Shown in pieces: positions 20,100 through 51,055 of a stretch of 64,000 bases of DNA. Positions within the stretch are counted from its first letter, which is position 1. Every line of letters begins with the position of its first letter. The notes beneath the pieces are model-generated. The model saw only the letters and a program-made list of their open reading frames with translations. It did no database searches and was not told the origin of the DNA. The DNA is taken from positions 15,901,505 through 15,965,504 of the forward strand of contig NC_053115.1 of NCBI RefSeq assembly GCF_010015445.1, in the 5' to 3' direction. Position numbers and translations under genes: made by a program. This stretch comes from Perca fluviatilis. Lineage: Eukaryota > Chordata > Actinopteri > Perciformes > Percidae.

Positions 20100-21946
20100 T
20101 GTTTAAAATTTACCAGAAGTTGTAGCCTCTATTTTACTGATGCAACCGATTAGTCTAGGTTTTTGTTTATATTTATTTGCATGTATTGCACAGCATGGAG
20201 TGGTGTCTATCAGACTTGTACCAAGCTCTGGTTTTCTGACTCATGTCACTTGTGTTTCAGTCATTTTCATGTATGAAGAAATATGACCTAAATGGAGCTG
20301 GATACACAATATGTAAAATAGCTTTTAACAAACACTTAGTATTTGGGCCATAGATGGCCATTGACTGCTAACAATTTAGAATTAAACATTAATCCAGTGA
20401 CCTTTGGCCCTTAAGTGACTCAACTATATAGGGCAGGTTATTTTTATTTTAAGGCATCAAAACACTTGCAGCTCAAATTCAAACTCTAATGTGCAGTACT
20501 GCATAGGACTAAACTGTCCAATAAAATGATTAACTCATCCAAGTACCATCCACAAAGTTCCTTGCTCTTCAGGTGTCAGGTTTATTTTGTTTGCCCGCTT
20601 TAAAAACCATTAACTTTTTTCTTCAATGGGCCTCCCCCCTTTTTTCCCCCCCCCCCCCCCCAAAAAACCCCTTTTATAATTTATTTTATTTTCTCATCCT
20701 TAATTTTTTTATTTTAATTTAAAAAACCCCCCCCCAGCAGCACAACCTCAAGTCTTGTGGAAAAGGTCAAGATTGTAACAAACCTGTTGAAAACCTCAGA
20801 AGCTCTCATTATACATAACTTCATCGTCCATCTGAGAGGAAAAGTATTCAAACTGAAACAGGGTCCTTCTGCTTTATCTTAATTTGAGTAAATAAGCATG
20901 CATTATATTGTTTTAGCGCCTGCACAGGTGGGCACAAAAAGCATGTATCTGTTATGCAGTATGTCTTGTGTGTGTGCATGAGTTTACTGTATATAAGATT
21001 GTGATACATAACAGGGAGTTGTTAGTGCTGTATTCAGATCCTTTACTTAAATTAGTAGCTGAAGTTAAAAAATACTCAATTATAGTAGAAGTCCTGCATT
21101 TAAAAATGTACTTCATCAGCAAAATGTACTTAAAGTACAAAAAGAAAATAACTCATTATGTAGGCAAATTGACCTCCAAATTCTAATCTCCAAAATAACT
21201 ATAGTTATAATTAGTAGCTGTCAGATAAATGGAGTAAACTGTATTAGAAAGTACAATATTTGCCTCTGCAATGTAGTGAAGTAGGAGAAGTGGCATAAAT
21301 GGAAATACTCAGGTGAAGTACAAGTATTTCAATTGTACCTAAACACAGTGCTTGAGTAAATTAATTGATTTACTTTCCAACAGCTGTCTCATTGAGAGCA
21401 AGGATTTTGTCATAAAAGGAGCACTGGTTGCCAATTGAAATGGTCAAGTATTATGAATATGTTTTTTATATAACGTTACCATCTAAATGAAAGTGATTAT
21501 TTTCCATGTATTAAAACATTTGCATAATCTAGTGGTTTCCAAACTGGGAGGGTTGAAGGGTCACTGCAGGAAGGGAATACATGGAGTGCAACAAAAGTTA
21601 CATTCAATTTATTTATTGTTAAATTGACCTTTTTTCACAGCAGAAAAGCCCAGCTGAAACTGATAACCTTAACGATAGCTCCATTCCATCAAGTGTCCCA
21701 GTAAACTATCTCAGTGAGTCAGCATGCACAATACCAGGACCTCTCCTATGCAACCATCAGTAATGGTTTTGAATACACCTGTGCTTTTCCTACTACAACA
21801 TGTCCACCTGTCTGCCGTGAAAAAGGTCTATTTAGGGTGTTCAAATGGGAGCATGAGAGAAAAGAAAAAAAGTTGGGAACCAGAGAAGAGACACACAATC
21901 TCGGTGGATTATTTTAATTTCCAATTTTGAGTCTTGTGACACATCG
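20100..21946. other. Intergenic DNA between rpl41 and crbn
   Basis: No gene seen. About 21020-21370 resembles a common fish repeat rich in AAGTAC/GTACTT words; related fragments occur near 41010-41100 and 41825-42010. Confidence 0.5.
20631..20745. repeat. Homopolymer-rich low-complexity patch
   Basis: Runs of C, T and A of up to about 15 bases follow one another with little other sequence. Such patches are error-prone in sequencing and assembly, so the exact bases should not be trusted. Confidence 0.75.
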
Positions 21947-21947
21947 C

Positions 21948-21958
21948 CAGGGGGCGCT
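21948..21958 (+). promoter_or_regulatory. CTCF-like core upstream of crbn
   Basis: CAGGGGGCGCT fits the YAGRKGGCRSY half of the vertebrate CTCF consensus at every position. It lies 70 bases before the crbn start codon. One match of this size can occur by chance. Confidence 0.4.
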
Positions 21959-22027
21959 TGGGGTCTGTCTTGACGCTGCACACTGAAGACGCCGTAGAAG
22001 AAGAGTTAGTATAGTAAACACAAGGAT

Positions 22028-38749
<16,722 letters not shown>

Positions 38750-40018
38750 TCATTTGGACTCAGAGACATTTTTGAAGCTAATGTACAACGTACTGACCAG
38801 CGTCTTCTCTTCATTGATTGAATCCTTACCTTCGTTTCGCCGCTGGCACAGCAGCGTCACCAGCCTCTTGGGAAACTGACCGCTGAACAGAAGGTAAATG
38901 CAGGGATTCGCGCAGCTGTTCAGACTGGCCAGCAACATCAGGATGGTGAAAGTCGCAGCTGGAATGATAGTGGAAAGCGTCATGTGTTTTCAAAGAAGTG
39001 TCCTTTGCCACCTCTGAATATGGCTTCTGTGCGTAAATGAGCACTTCTCGGATAGCTTGCACGTATTTAGAAAGTAAACCAAAATGAAATATCCTACACT
39101 ATACAATACACTAAAATGATTACAAAAAAATTAACCACATCAAACTGACCACAAGCAAGGAATACCTTCTGACTTACTTTCTTTCGGCGCATTTGTGTCC
39201 CAGGCGGACCAAAGCTGGACGGTGAAGAAGGGAGCCCAGCAGACAATATAAACCAGCACGATGACCACCGTCATCTTCAGCGTCTTCACCCTGGCCTTGG
39301 ACATTCTGGCCACACCACTGGCTCTGGATGGCAGAGGGAGACCCACGTTGCCCTGCTGAGTCTTTTGGTACAAGTTGATCTGGATGGCTCGGAAGATGCG
39401 CACTTGGCAAACAACAACTGTAATAACAGGTAAAATAAAAATGACCAGCGTGGTCCAGGTTATGTAAGTCTGCAGCCCCCACGGCTGGACGAATGTGGCC
39501 CAGCAGTCAAACACACCAGGTGAAACCTCGACCTGTGAGAAAATGAAAACCTGTGGCAAGCTGCAAAGCAGAGAAATCCCCCACGCCATGCACACAGGGA
39601 TGTTAAGTCTGGTGCTTGTCCGCTGGAACTTCACCATCGGGTTGCAGACAGCTTGGTATCTGTCAACTGTCATCACCACGATCATGTAAGTGGATGAAAA
39701 CATCCCGACAACTTGAAGGTACTTCACCAGGCGGCACACCAGGTCTGGTCCGACAAACCTGTCTGTGATGTCCCACACGAGCTGCGGGCACACCTGGAAG
39801 AAAGCGACCACCAGATCCGCCAGGCACAGGTGGAAGACGAAGACGCGCATCCTGGATATCTGTTTGCGCTTTCTCCAGAGGACGATCAGCAGGGAGGTGT
39901 TGAGGATGGCGGCGCTAATGAAGATGACACTGAGAAGCGAGATCTCCAGCGTGGCCAGACTTTCATCTCTCGCCGCGTCCTCCGTATCCACAAAGTTACT
40001 GTCATTCAGAGGACACAT
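38750..40018 (-). CDS. avpr2: Vasopressin V2-type G-protein-coupled receptor
   Basis: Two coding exons on the minus strand, 40018-39178 and 38958-38750, join to 349 residues; the junction codon is split (A then CT). I start at 40018 (MCPLNDSNF); an upstream in-frame ATG at 40111 would add 31 residues of poor character. Seven membrane segments are readable. Receptor marks are the N-glycosylation site NDS, the DRYQAVCNP end of helix 3, the paired cysteines in DLVCRL and FDCWATF, CWAPFF in helix 6, and NSCANPCIY in helix 7. V2-type traits are CQVRIFRAI after helix 5 and [12 protein letters not shown] before helix 7. V2-type receptors bind vasotocin/vasopressin and usually signal through Gs. The tail has one cysteine (LLCQRR), not the usual CC pair. 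The exact paralogue is open. Confidence 0.88.
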
Positions 40019-41564
40019 TGTGTTTGGTCGTCTCTCCAACTGGCCGACAAACAGACAGGTGGGGGGTAAAAGGACGCGCAGTCTAAGACTCGTAATTTTT
40101 TCAGAACACAATCAATCTGAAAATCTTAATTAGGACCGAGTAGGCTATGTCATGTAAGCTAATAACTAAAGATTTTAACACTTTCATTACCTATTAAATT
40201 AAAACAGTAGCCTAACCATCGTCTCTCAACATCCCAGCATAAGCAAGTTTGCACTTGTATAACCAGTGACATATTGAATCTTTTCAGCAAGGCATTTAAA
40301 AAAAAGTTTTTCTACCTACCTTTACAGATTTTTTTTTTTTTTAAATAGTGCCGGAGGTGAATTGATACTGTTTGTGGTCGAGCTCAGGTTGGAAATCATC
40401 CCTAAAGAGGAGGTTGGTCTTCCTGCTGTGCCCTTGTGTTTCATGTGAGGATGAAACTGGGTGGAGCTCACATTCATTAAGTAGCCTACCCGAGTCCTGT
40501 GATTCTTTACAGGTACTAAAAAATGAAGCCTGTAGGCTATGTGCTCATTGTGTTTGTGCACATAATGGAATTCTTATACAGGTGATATAAGCTTCAGAAC
40601 ATCTAATAAATACACGTTTTGATGACTGTTTATCAGTAGTTTTATCAGGTTTGGTAAGACTTTTATCATACCCTTAATTATAGCCAAGGTTGCTTAATAC
40701 AAACATAGGATATAATAAGAATATTTTGTGTTTAATCGCGTTTAATATGTTGATTAACAGTGGTGAAAATAAATACAGAGGTATTATCAGCAAAATAATC
40801 AAAAGTAAATTTTATTATTACTTTATTATATTGGATTAATATTACTGACTAAACGTGTAAGTTTATAGAAGTGGAGATCATTTTGACCACTTCATGTAGG
40901 CCCTACTGCAGATTTATCTTAACATTTTATCTTATTCTATATGACTACCACATGTTTTTTATGTACAATCTTCGTATGCAGAGTTGTAAATGAAGTAAAA
41001 GCACAGTAGCCTATGGCCTGCTGGAGTAAAGTAGTATAAAATGAAAATGCTCACATAAAGTACAACTACCTTAAAAGTAAATTTATTTTATGAAATATTT
41101 ATTTTAAGATTGTAATTAATTTTCTTATATCTCTATGGCTCTGCTTTTCTTGTTTCGCTTCGTTTGTAACAGACAGAAAAAAAAAGTCCAAGGCACGAAA
41201 AATCCTCTGTGAGACCGAAACGTCATCATGCTTCTCGACCAATCACAGCACAGAATAGTTTGACGTCCAGGGACTCTCAACTCAACCGGAAGAGTAAATG
41301 TAAACAAAGTAGTTGAGATTTAAAAAAGTACAGTAGACTGTTCTCTCCTAGTGTTACTGAAACAGTTGCTTGTATTACATTTTTTTTTATAAACGATGTA
41401 ATCTAATAAACGTTAGACAGACTAAGTGCTAAACCTATTGATTCAACGAACTCCATTTGTCGACAACATGGATTTCTTGCCATCTTGCTGCTAGCTAGCG
41501 TTAGCTAAACGGCTAATCTCACTGCGCTAACCATTAGCTAAGCGTTAATAAGCGACCAGCACCA
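40019..41564. promoter_or_regulatory. Divergent interval between avpr2 and vhl
   Basis: About 1.5 kb separates the two start codons, so both promoters must lie here. An ETS-type site ACCGGAAG is at 41285-41292, the kind found at housekeeping starts such as vhl. The middle, about 40980-41110, carries a fragment of the AAGTAC-rich dispersed repeat. No further exon is visible. Confidence 0.45.
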
Positions 41565-43162
<1,598 letters not shown>

Positions 43163-44872
43163 GGCATGAAACTGGATGGATAATGGTCTCATATAGACAG
43201 CAATATTATATTCCACACTATTAGAAAGCACAGAAGCCAGAATTAATGAAATATAAGATACAACGTTGGAATTACTTCTTGGGTGAGTGAGCAGCTGTTG
43301 CAAAGACTTCCCTAGAGGTCTTACATTTGCTGCAAAGGAGTTTGATCTGCTGCCTGTTATATTCACTCATTGGCTTTGGCAAATGTCTTCCCTTGCAGAA
43401 AAAAAACTGTATGTAGCATTTACCTTTTAGGACAAGGAGTGTTCAGTTCATCTTCAGTTAAATAGTATTGTTTAACCTCTAAAATGGTATTTAAGGATTT
43501 GTTTAAGGAAGGTTTATTCCTAAAAGGCAATTAGAGAAATTTTTGTTATTGATGCCTATCTGATTATGTTACTCTCTACTTTATTTTGCCATATCGCCAG
43601 GTTCTGGCCTAAAATCCTATTCGATCATATGCACAAGACAGATCTTACAGTACAACTATGTTTTTGTCATGCATGCAGTGTTATAACTGCTCTTCTGTCC
43701 TAAATATCATGTTATAAAGGAGACTAAATAAAAAGTATATAGTCACATTAGATAGGAATTTCAGAGAGATATGTGTTGTTAATATTCTTATTGGGAATGC
43801 CTGAGATAAGGTGATCTTAACCAATTCAGTTTACTGCACCTCTCCCCTCAAAAAACATCTTACTTTGTTATTCTAGCAGTTTAAAGACTGAACTTTTCAG
43901 CAATCATCATAAAGCTTTTGCTTTGGCACTTGAAATCTGAAAAACATGGAGTGATTATGGGTGTATTTTCCAAGTTGTCCTATTCTGGTGAATGTAGACT
44001 TTTTGTCAGAATATACCTACCACCATAAATTGACCGAGTCTCTTCTAACATTTTGTCTTGCAGCTGATTTCCTATGGTAAAAAAACAAAACAATTAACAT
44101 TGTCTTTGCATTTTTTTAAGACTAGGCTGTAAAAAAACACTGACTAAGGAGTTTATGCTTTTTTTTTTGCCTACTTTTTAATTCTGCCTATTTTGTGCTT
44201 CTGTCACCATGTTTTAAATGTATACATTGCTGGTGTATCTCAAAGACCTTAATTGTTTATTTGTGTAATACATAAATAAAAGATATATTTCTTAATTAGT
44301 TGAAAGCTGTGATGACTTTCTATTTTAGTTATTTGCTCAGCTCATTGATTATGAACAAGTAAATTCTGACTAGTCACAAAACAAAAATCATAAAAGTGAG
44401 ACTTTATTGCTCAGAGCGTATAGGGATGATTATTGAGAAGCTATTATGTTGGTGGAGAACTACAACATTACTACTGTTTATTTTGTAAGTGTGATGAAAT
44501 GTTTCGTTTTGTCACTGCTGATTTATGATTTAGGAATATCCAGGGCTTTCCGGCGCAACAAAGTTAACTGATTTTAACAACATACAGTGGATTAGCATTT
44601 TAAAATCTTAAAGCAATTTAATTGTAATTATTGTAATTAAGGTTGGTACAAGCTGAATAACTTCACACAGTTGACACTTGTATAAAGCCGACTGTTTAAA
44701 GTCACAGACAAACACAAGGATGTCCCTTTTAAGTCACAATATGAAATTATAACCTGCTCTAGTTCAACACAGCAGGGGTACTGTTGTCAAACTGGTTGCT
44801 AAGCGACAAAGTAACACAACCCATCTTTGTGTGTGTGTGTGAGAGTCGAGGTGAGCTGGCTGCAGTAATATC
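43163..44872. other. vhl 3' UTR and short intergenic gap
   Basis: The vhl 3' UTR probably extends to the AATAAA at 44275-44280. No other gene or clear repeat is visible before the next gene at 44873. Confidence 0.5.
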
Positions 44873-46203
44873 ATGAACATGCAGACAGGGGAAAAGAATA
44901 AAACATGGGACCCAAGTCGTTTTAGGGGAGAGAAGTAAGTACTTGGTCACTGTCGAGAGGTTTCTCTCTCACACATGTTAAGTATTTGTTTTGCAGCCGT
45001 GTTTTGCACAGTGTCACTTCATTGGACTGGAGGAATACACGGTAGCTAATATTCACGATCCTTCGATTTTCTTCACCAGCATGACATTTTGGCCGAGGAG
45101 TCACCCTGTCATGTTTCCACATCTCCAGACAGACCACTGGAGCAAAATGAAAACAACGGTAAGAACAAATTAAACAAAAATCTAAAGAATGATATATAAA
45201 CTTACGACACACTTGATTAATAATAAAAACATACAACTACTTTTTATTCTTGTGATACTATGCAGTTATTTCCACCTAGGTTCCAGTTTATTTTGCATCA
45301 GTTCCAGCTGCCTTGTTGAAGGACAGAGGTTTGTGAAAATAACCCAATTTCACAGATAATATACAACTGGGAGGTGACCAGGAGAGCACTGTCCACTGTA
45401 CAGAGAGGGCAGAGAGTTATGTTCATGTGTTACAAAGAAAACTGTTTTTATTTTGGCTTTATTATACGCCCTATTATATGCCCTTTATATATGCCCTAGT
45501 GTATGAATCACATGAAGGTGCTCTAAACCATACCCCCAGCAGCAGCCTGTTGCCTCCATTGATTCTGGCTGAAACTGCAGTTAATGATCCGGTTCCCTCC
45601 ATGGTGCAAGCATACGGTTGGTCCCACATTAACAAGAGCTGTTAAAATATCTTACTTTTTTTATTAGTTGCTCCCCTGATGTTTCACTATATATTTTTTT
45701 CCTTTAGGTGTGAATCAAAATACACCAAATACCTCACCTCAAAACAAGCCCCAGTTCAGGAATGAGTTCAATGACCGTGCCAGGAGGGGTTTCTGTTACT
45801 GGGTTACTGAAAAGAAGGGCTCACCATGTAAGCACCGATCTGAATGTCACCTACACAAGAAGTATCAGCTTAGTGTGACATTCACATGTACATACCCTGA
45901 ATCTCTTTCATTATTACTGATCCTGCTGTTCAGACTTCCCACTGTGTACTCAACTATTACAGTTTTGAAGCTTATATTCAAAGACGACCAAGTAGCTTTT
46001 TGAGAATGTAAACAAAACACTTGTGTCTAAATGAGGGTTAACTATGTGTCTTGTATTTGTATTTTAGTAGAATAACTAATATCACTTTACATTATGATTG
46101 ATTTACACAGGTCAGAGGACTGATGTATCTTCGTTCCTTCCTTACAGGTAAAGGATACAGCTTTGGTGCCTACAAGACATTTTTGGGATTACCAAAAGTC
46201 TAA
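44873..46203 (+). CDS. Unrecognised six-exon protein between vhl and tatdn2
   Basis: Proposed exons are 44873-44934, 44997-45158, 45280-45328, 45500-45616, 45708-45827 and 46148-46203. Junctions from exon 2 onward are GT-AG and phase-consistent. The product would be about 188 residues, with stretches KTWDPSRFRGEK, CHFIGLEEYTVANIHDPSIF, FWPRSHPVMFPHLQTDHWSK, RRGFCYWVTEKKG and YSFGAYKTFLGLPKV. I recognise no domain, signal peptide or membrane segment. Aromatic, proline-rich, loop-like composition recalls small ciliary or sperm microtubule proteins, but that is a guess. The exon 1/2 junction does not work as written: with a canonical GTAAGT donor the frame is one base short and meets a stop in exon 2. 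One extra G at 44934/44935 would repair it, so either an error or a disabling deletion is present. Confidence 0.6.
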
Positions 46204-48990
46204 CAAAAGGTGTTACTTTAATTTTTGTAACCTTCATATATTTTTTGAAATCACTTAAAACCATAGGATTTTACTCAAGAGGGTAGACTGTAATTAATCA
46301 TCTATCACCTTACCAGATTGTGTCTACACTTAAAAAACTGTCAAGACACCATTTCCACTACCTGACGAGTGATTTGCTTTTTAGTGGATATTATGTTGCT
46401 GTATTTGAAGTATTAAACTTGGGAATTTTGTGTGACTGCAATAATGTGCTTAGGATAATGTTTAAAATACCTTAACTTACTAAGGTAACATCTCAAAGGG
46501 AGTTGTTAAATGCATTATCTGACCCCTTCTTTTTTTAAGTGCAGTTTTTGGCATAGGGCATGATGACCACTGCTTTAAGTTAATTTGTAGATATCTAGAA
46601 ATGAAATTGAGATGTATTGAGTACACATTTTTTGTATAGTATCACTGTTCAGCATTAAATACTGCCTGTCTCACCTCTGACCACCTTTAAAAACGGGCTT
46701 GAAATTGAAGATTACCTGCTACCTTCTAAATTGTGTGTTTATCGTTTTGTTGCTATCTTGTCTTATGTCTTTATTTTCATTTTTCATAATCAGGATTCCC
46801 TCTAAACTTGTATAGAGTATACATTTTATTGTATTTACTATTTAAAAGCTTGTTTTCCTTTTATAGTTTAAATATATGCAAAGGCTTTGTCTTTAGACTA
46901 TAGTTCTGAGCACCAAATGACCAAACTTCATAATCATGCCAGCAAAGGCACCCCATCTTTTTTTCGCAATTGACTTTTTCATTGAGTTATTTTTTTCTAT
47001 GGTTGTCGTTCATTAGTCACATCTCGTTGGTTGATCTCGCGAGACGTAGACCATGGGTTCAAACGGTCCAAACCAAACCCGAACTTTAACACCATCTAGT
47101 GGTTAATTAAACTCAAACTTGTAATTCAATCCAATATTGAACATGTCAGTCTAAATCGTCATATTTTGATTTTGTTTTGAAACGTTGTTAGCAAGAAATT
47201 GTGTAAGCTCAGTTACCGAGTGGCTGACTGAACCAACGCTGATAAAGTGACATCTTCCCACCCTGCCATTTTTACTGCGCCAAGCCTGAGAAGGTAATTT
47301 GACAACTCTTAAACGTTAGCTAGCTAACTCGTTAAATAAATTGTGTGCCATTTGGCTAACTAACTGACTATATGTGTGACCAAGTGTAAAGTCACAATAA
47401 AAATAACTTTTAATTAATAATAATATTTAATTAATAAGTTTCGTAGCCAGAACATTGAGCTAGCTACTTTTTAAATGTCGCAGTTTATCAGCAAGTGAAA
47501 ATAGTTAATGTTAGCTAACGTTAACGCTAGCTAGCTAGCTAGCTAGTTGGCTAAAGTTAAGGTGCTAGCTAACGGCCTCTTTTATTAACGTTACCAAAAT
47601 CTCACCAATGACTGACGTTTCAGCGTCTTTTCTCCTGAGGCCAGGTCTGACTGATTATTTACAGCTGCACAAAATCCCCCAAACACTAACTTTACATTAA
47701 CATATAACACAACATTAACTGTTGATGGTGGCACATTTCTGCAAAAACCTTAACACCTGAAATTAATTGACACATCTTCAGGTGTAGCTAAGTTAGCTAT
47801 GCTACAAAAAAAACTTGGTGGCCATGATCATCTGGTTGTGGCTAGAAGGGATACAGCTACGTCCGGAAGTTACGCAAAATCTAATCCAATATAACAATAT
47901 AATTGTAGTATTTTAAACCCAGGAAACGCGTGTTCGTTCATCGGGAGTGTTTTAATCCAAACCATGATATATTTTTTCCTCTAACGTTAGTCGTTTTGGT
48001 GCCTAACCCTAGCTAACTGTCGTATCCACTTTCTCTCAGCTAAATGCCGTAGCTGTATCGGCAGTTGGCATCCAGTGTTGCGTTACTGCCTCCTGCAGGT
48101 TTTACTCTCCTTCAGTGTCCATTCATCTTAAAGCCATCTTTCTAGTCCAGTCACTCTGAAAAAAAACTAAATAACACTTTGCTTCCTTGGCCACTGTCTT
48201 CACACTCTAATATACTTTTAACATTGTCCTCTACTCTACTACTAACCCTGTGTACATTTTCTGAATGACACAAGGACACGTTGCACACAATTCTTTATTA
48301 TACACCCCCATATCTTTTGCCATTTGCTCTCCTGTCCAGCAAAAAACTTCCTTTTTGTGTCCTCTCCTCTAAACATGTCTGCAGCACCCTTTTTGTTGGA
48401 TGGTTATCTCCTTGTCTCCTTAAGTTGACCCAGTAATTGGCCACCAGCTGTTTCCGACATAACCACAATGGCATTTCTTGGTGGCCATCATATGTTGCAC
48501 CAATTTTTCTGTAATTTCACAGCAATTAAAAACCTATGCAATAGACACAGGGCTAACAATGTGCTATGTACAACAACAATAAAATGTTTTGAGCTCAGAT
48601 AATTAGATTATTAAAGTATAAGTTTGACCTGACACCTGACCATGGCTACTCAGCACCAGTAAGTTATTGAGGGTGAGCAGCTCTTCCTGGGGTCCATTAT
48701 TCTCTGGATAATACCTGGCCCCAGGTTTTCTGTGCTGTAATTTGTTAAGGAATTTTCACCTCAATGTAAACAAAATAGGCTATATAATATCTGAAAACTA
48801 TATTTTGACTCACTGTCCCTCTTATAAGGTAATAAAGCAAGATCATGTCAGTTGATATGGTGCTTTAGTGTTGCATATTCACATACAAAGTTGGGCCCTG
48901 GGGCAGTCACCTGCTTTGCCCAGTTGGTAGTCTCGCTTTGCCAACAAGAAAACAGGTCTACTAGTCAAGGTGGTAAAACATTACAGAGGC
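46204..48990. other. Gap with the probable tatdn2 promoter region
   Basis: No coding exon seen. About 47035-47330 has features of a gene start: a TCTCGCGAGA palindrome, then sequence around 47270-47295 ending in GAGAAG before a GTAATT donor-like site, then many GTTAGCTAACG and GCTAGCTAGC words, which crowd the first introns of fish genes. I suggest, without transcript support, a non-coding tatdn2 first exon ending near 47294. Confidence 0.4.
47035..47044. promoter_or_regulatory. TCTCGCGAGA promoter palindrome
   Basis: A perfect copy of the vertebrate TCTCGCGAGA element, which is known to drive TATA-less, often bidirectional housekeeping promoters. It lies about 4 kb before the tatdn2 start codon and 0.8 kb after the unrecognised gene. 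Confidence 0.65.
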
Positions 48991-50621
48991 TTTAGTCTTG
49001 CATTGCCAGACCTTCCTCCACAGCGCTGCGGAGGTGGGTCTGGCTAGTCTACACAGCATTCTGGGATGGGAGAAAAATGTGCTTTGGTTTATTGGCATTT
49101 CTGTTTGTGTGTTTGTGTGGATGAAGCATGAAGTTAATCTGATTCATTTAGTGGACGGCTCTCTGTCTCGTAGCGTTACTACTCTGCTGCTCGTTTGTCT
49201 GTCAGTTATTGTAAAACCTCAGCTTTTAAAACCTTGCCAGATTAAATATCGGCTAATAATCAACTGTAAAGTAGCTACACCTTTTAAAGGATCCCCTGGT
49301 GAATCAGCCTCTGCCAGGTAGAAAGAAAAAATAAAAGTTAACACCAACATTTAGTGTCAAAATCCTACTGTTATGTCTACAAAATTATTTTAGATATAGT
49401 ATAAGTTCAAGTAACCACTACCTCTGGTGATACACTGCACAGCGGCGTGCAACGTATTACTTTGTATTATGGAGTCTGGAGATCCTTTTTTCTTGTTGAA
49501 GGGGAAATCTATTGTTGGGACACATTTGTTTCTAGTGTTTCAACTGAATTGTATTAATGTTGATAGTGTTTGGATGCTTTCAACGGTTTGTTCGAATTCT
49601 GCATTAGCAAAACACACACAAAAAAAACAAAAATATATATATATAAAATGATAAATCTTTACCCGGACAAGTGACTTTTGTGCATGGACAAGTGAAACGT
49701 GAATGTACTTGTCCAAAGGATGTTAATGTTAATGTCGAGCCCTGCCAACACAAAGAGAGCGGAAGGTACCAGACATCCGGCCGAAAAGAGTGAAATCCGG
49801 CGGCATCGGAGCAATCCACGTTGTGGATATAGACTACCCAGTTGGTAACCAAGCCTTGGCGCCACCTCACCTGAAACAAAGACCACCTCTGTCAACATCA
49901 TAAAAAAACTAGTCGCCTTTATGAATATAATAGTTTGGATCTACAGAAGTACATTTCCAGGGTAAAGACTGACATCCGTTGCGTCGTATCAGGCTTTGTC
50001 CCTCACCTTCCGCTTTCTGTGTGTTGCCGTTCTGTTGGCGTTACGGGAAACAACGACAAACTTCGAGCTAGCAAGCCACATGCTGAAGATGGCAAGTTTT
50101 GAAGAAAATTTGGATCATGCAATAAATCAGGCCTGCTTGGTTCTTTCAGTGAATGATTGTGAAGATTTACAAAGAATATGTTTACAGCATTTACTATTTA
50201 ACTGAGACGTTTTTGGACCGATGAGCGGGATTTCTATGGACAAATACACACAGTGTTCAGTGGTAAGAGCAAATTACGTTTAACCATGTATCTAGCTAAT
50301 TTAAATAGCTTACGTTACTGTATTGTGTGAACGGTTTACTTCATTTAATATTATATCATCAATCATTTAATTATGTTTTTTTCTTTTGCGGGGTGCAAAT
50401 GTTCCACCAAAACAAAAAACAAGTTCCTTCCCAAGACCATTTTGCAGAGCCACCGCCTCTGTGTCAGGAACTACGGTTGCCCAAGACGATTGTGATTGGT
50501 TTAAAGAAATGCAAACAACCTGCGTTTTTTTTCTCCTATCCCAGAATGTAGACTATGTGGTGGAGCCAGACCTTCCTCCACAGCGCTGTGGATATAGGTC
50601 TGGCAATGCAAGACTCTAAAT
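48991..50621. mobile_element. Inverted-repeat-bounded DNA element of about 1.6 kb
   Basis: The left end (TTAGTCTTGCATTGCCAGAC, followed by CTTCCTCCACAGCGCTG) is repeated in inverted order at the right end (about 50565-50621). Each end is itself partly palindromic (GACCTTCCTCCACAGCGCTG with CAGCGCTGCGGAGG). TTA/TAA may be the target repeat, but I cannot fix superfamily. Short frames inside (for example 49996-50205) have no recognised domain. Confidence 0.7.
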
Positions 50622-51055
50622 ATAATAATAACTTCATCTGAATAGCACTTTTTCAAATACGTAGTTACAAAATGCTTTAATAAAGGACATGCGAGACGAT
50701 AATAAAAGGATACTGTATAACCAGACAGGCCTAAATAAAATTATTGAAATAATCCAAGTCAGTTAAAAGGCAGTTTAAAAAGGTGTGTTTTTAGCTGATG
50801 GAGTAAGACTAAAGGAATACCCTATAGGCAAAAAGGTATTTAGCATACACAGCATGCTATATAGTTAATGAGTGCATGGTTAGCTCTTGATGATCGAGAT
50901 GATTATTGTAGAAAAAAAGAATACTGTATTTTTTCAAGAGTACTTGAACAGTGAGGCTTTCATGTTTTTACCTTGTTGCTTGCATGATGTACTGGATAGT
51001 CATACAGATCTGTTCATTCCTTTTCTAACTGTGTTTTGGATTAGAACTCTCAGAC

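Noticed and set aside
39713..40133. Two frames of about 120 codons on the + strand
   Set aside because: Antisense shadows of the first exon of the vasopressin receptor.
47520..47550. GCTAGCTAGC tandem repeat as a regulatory array
   Set aside because: Such words are very common in fish first introns and the run is short; no specific role can be supported.
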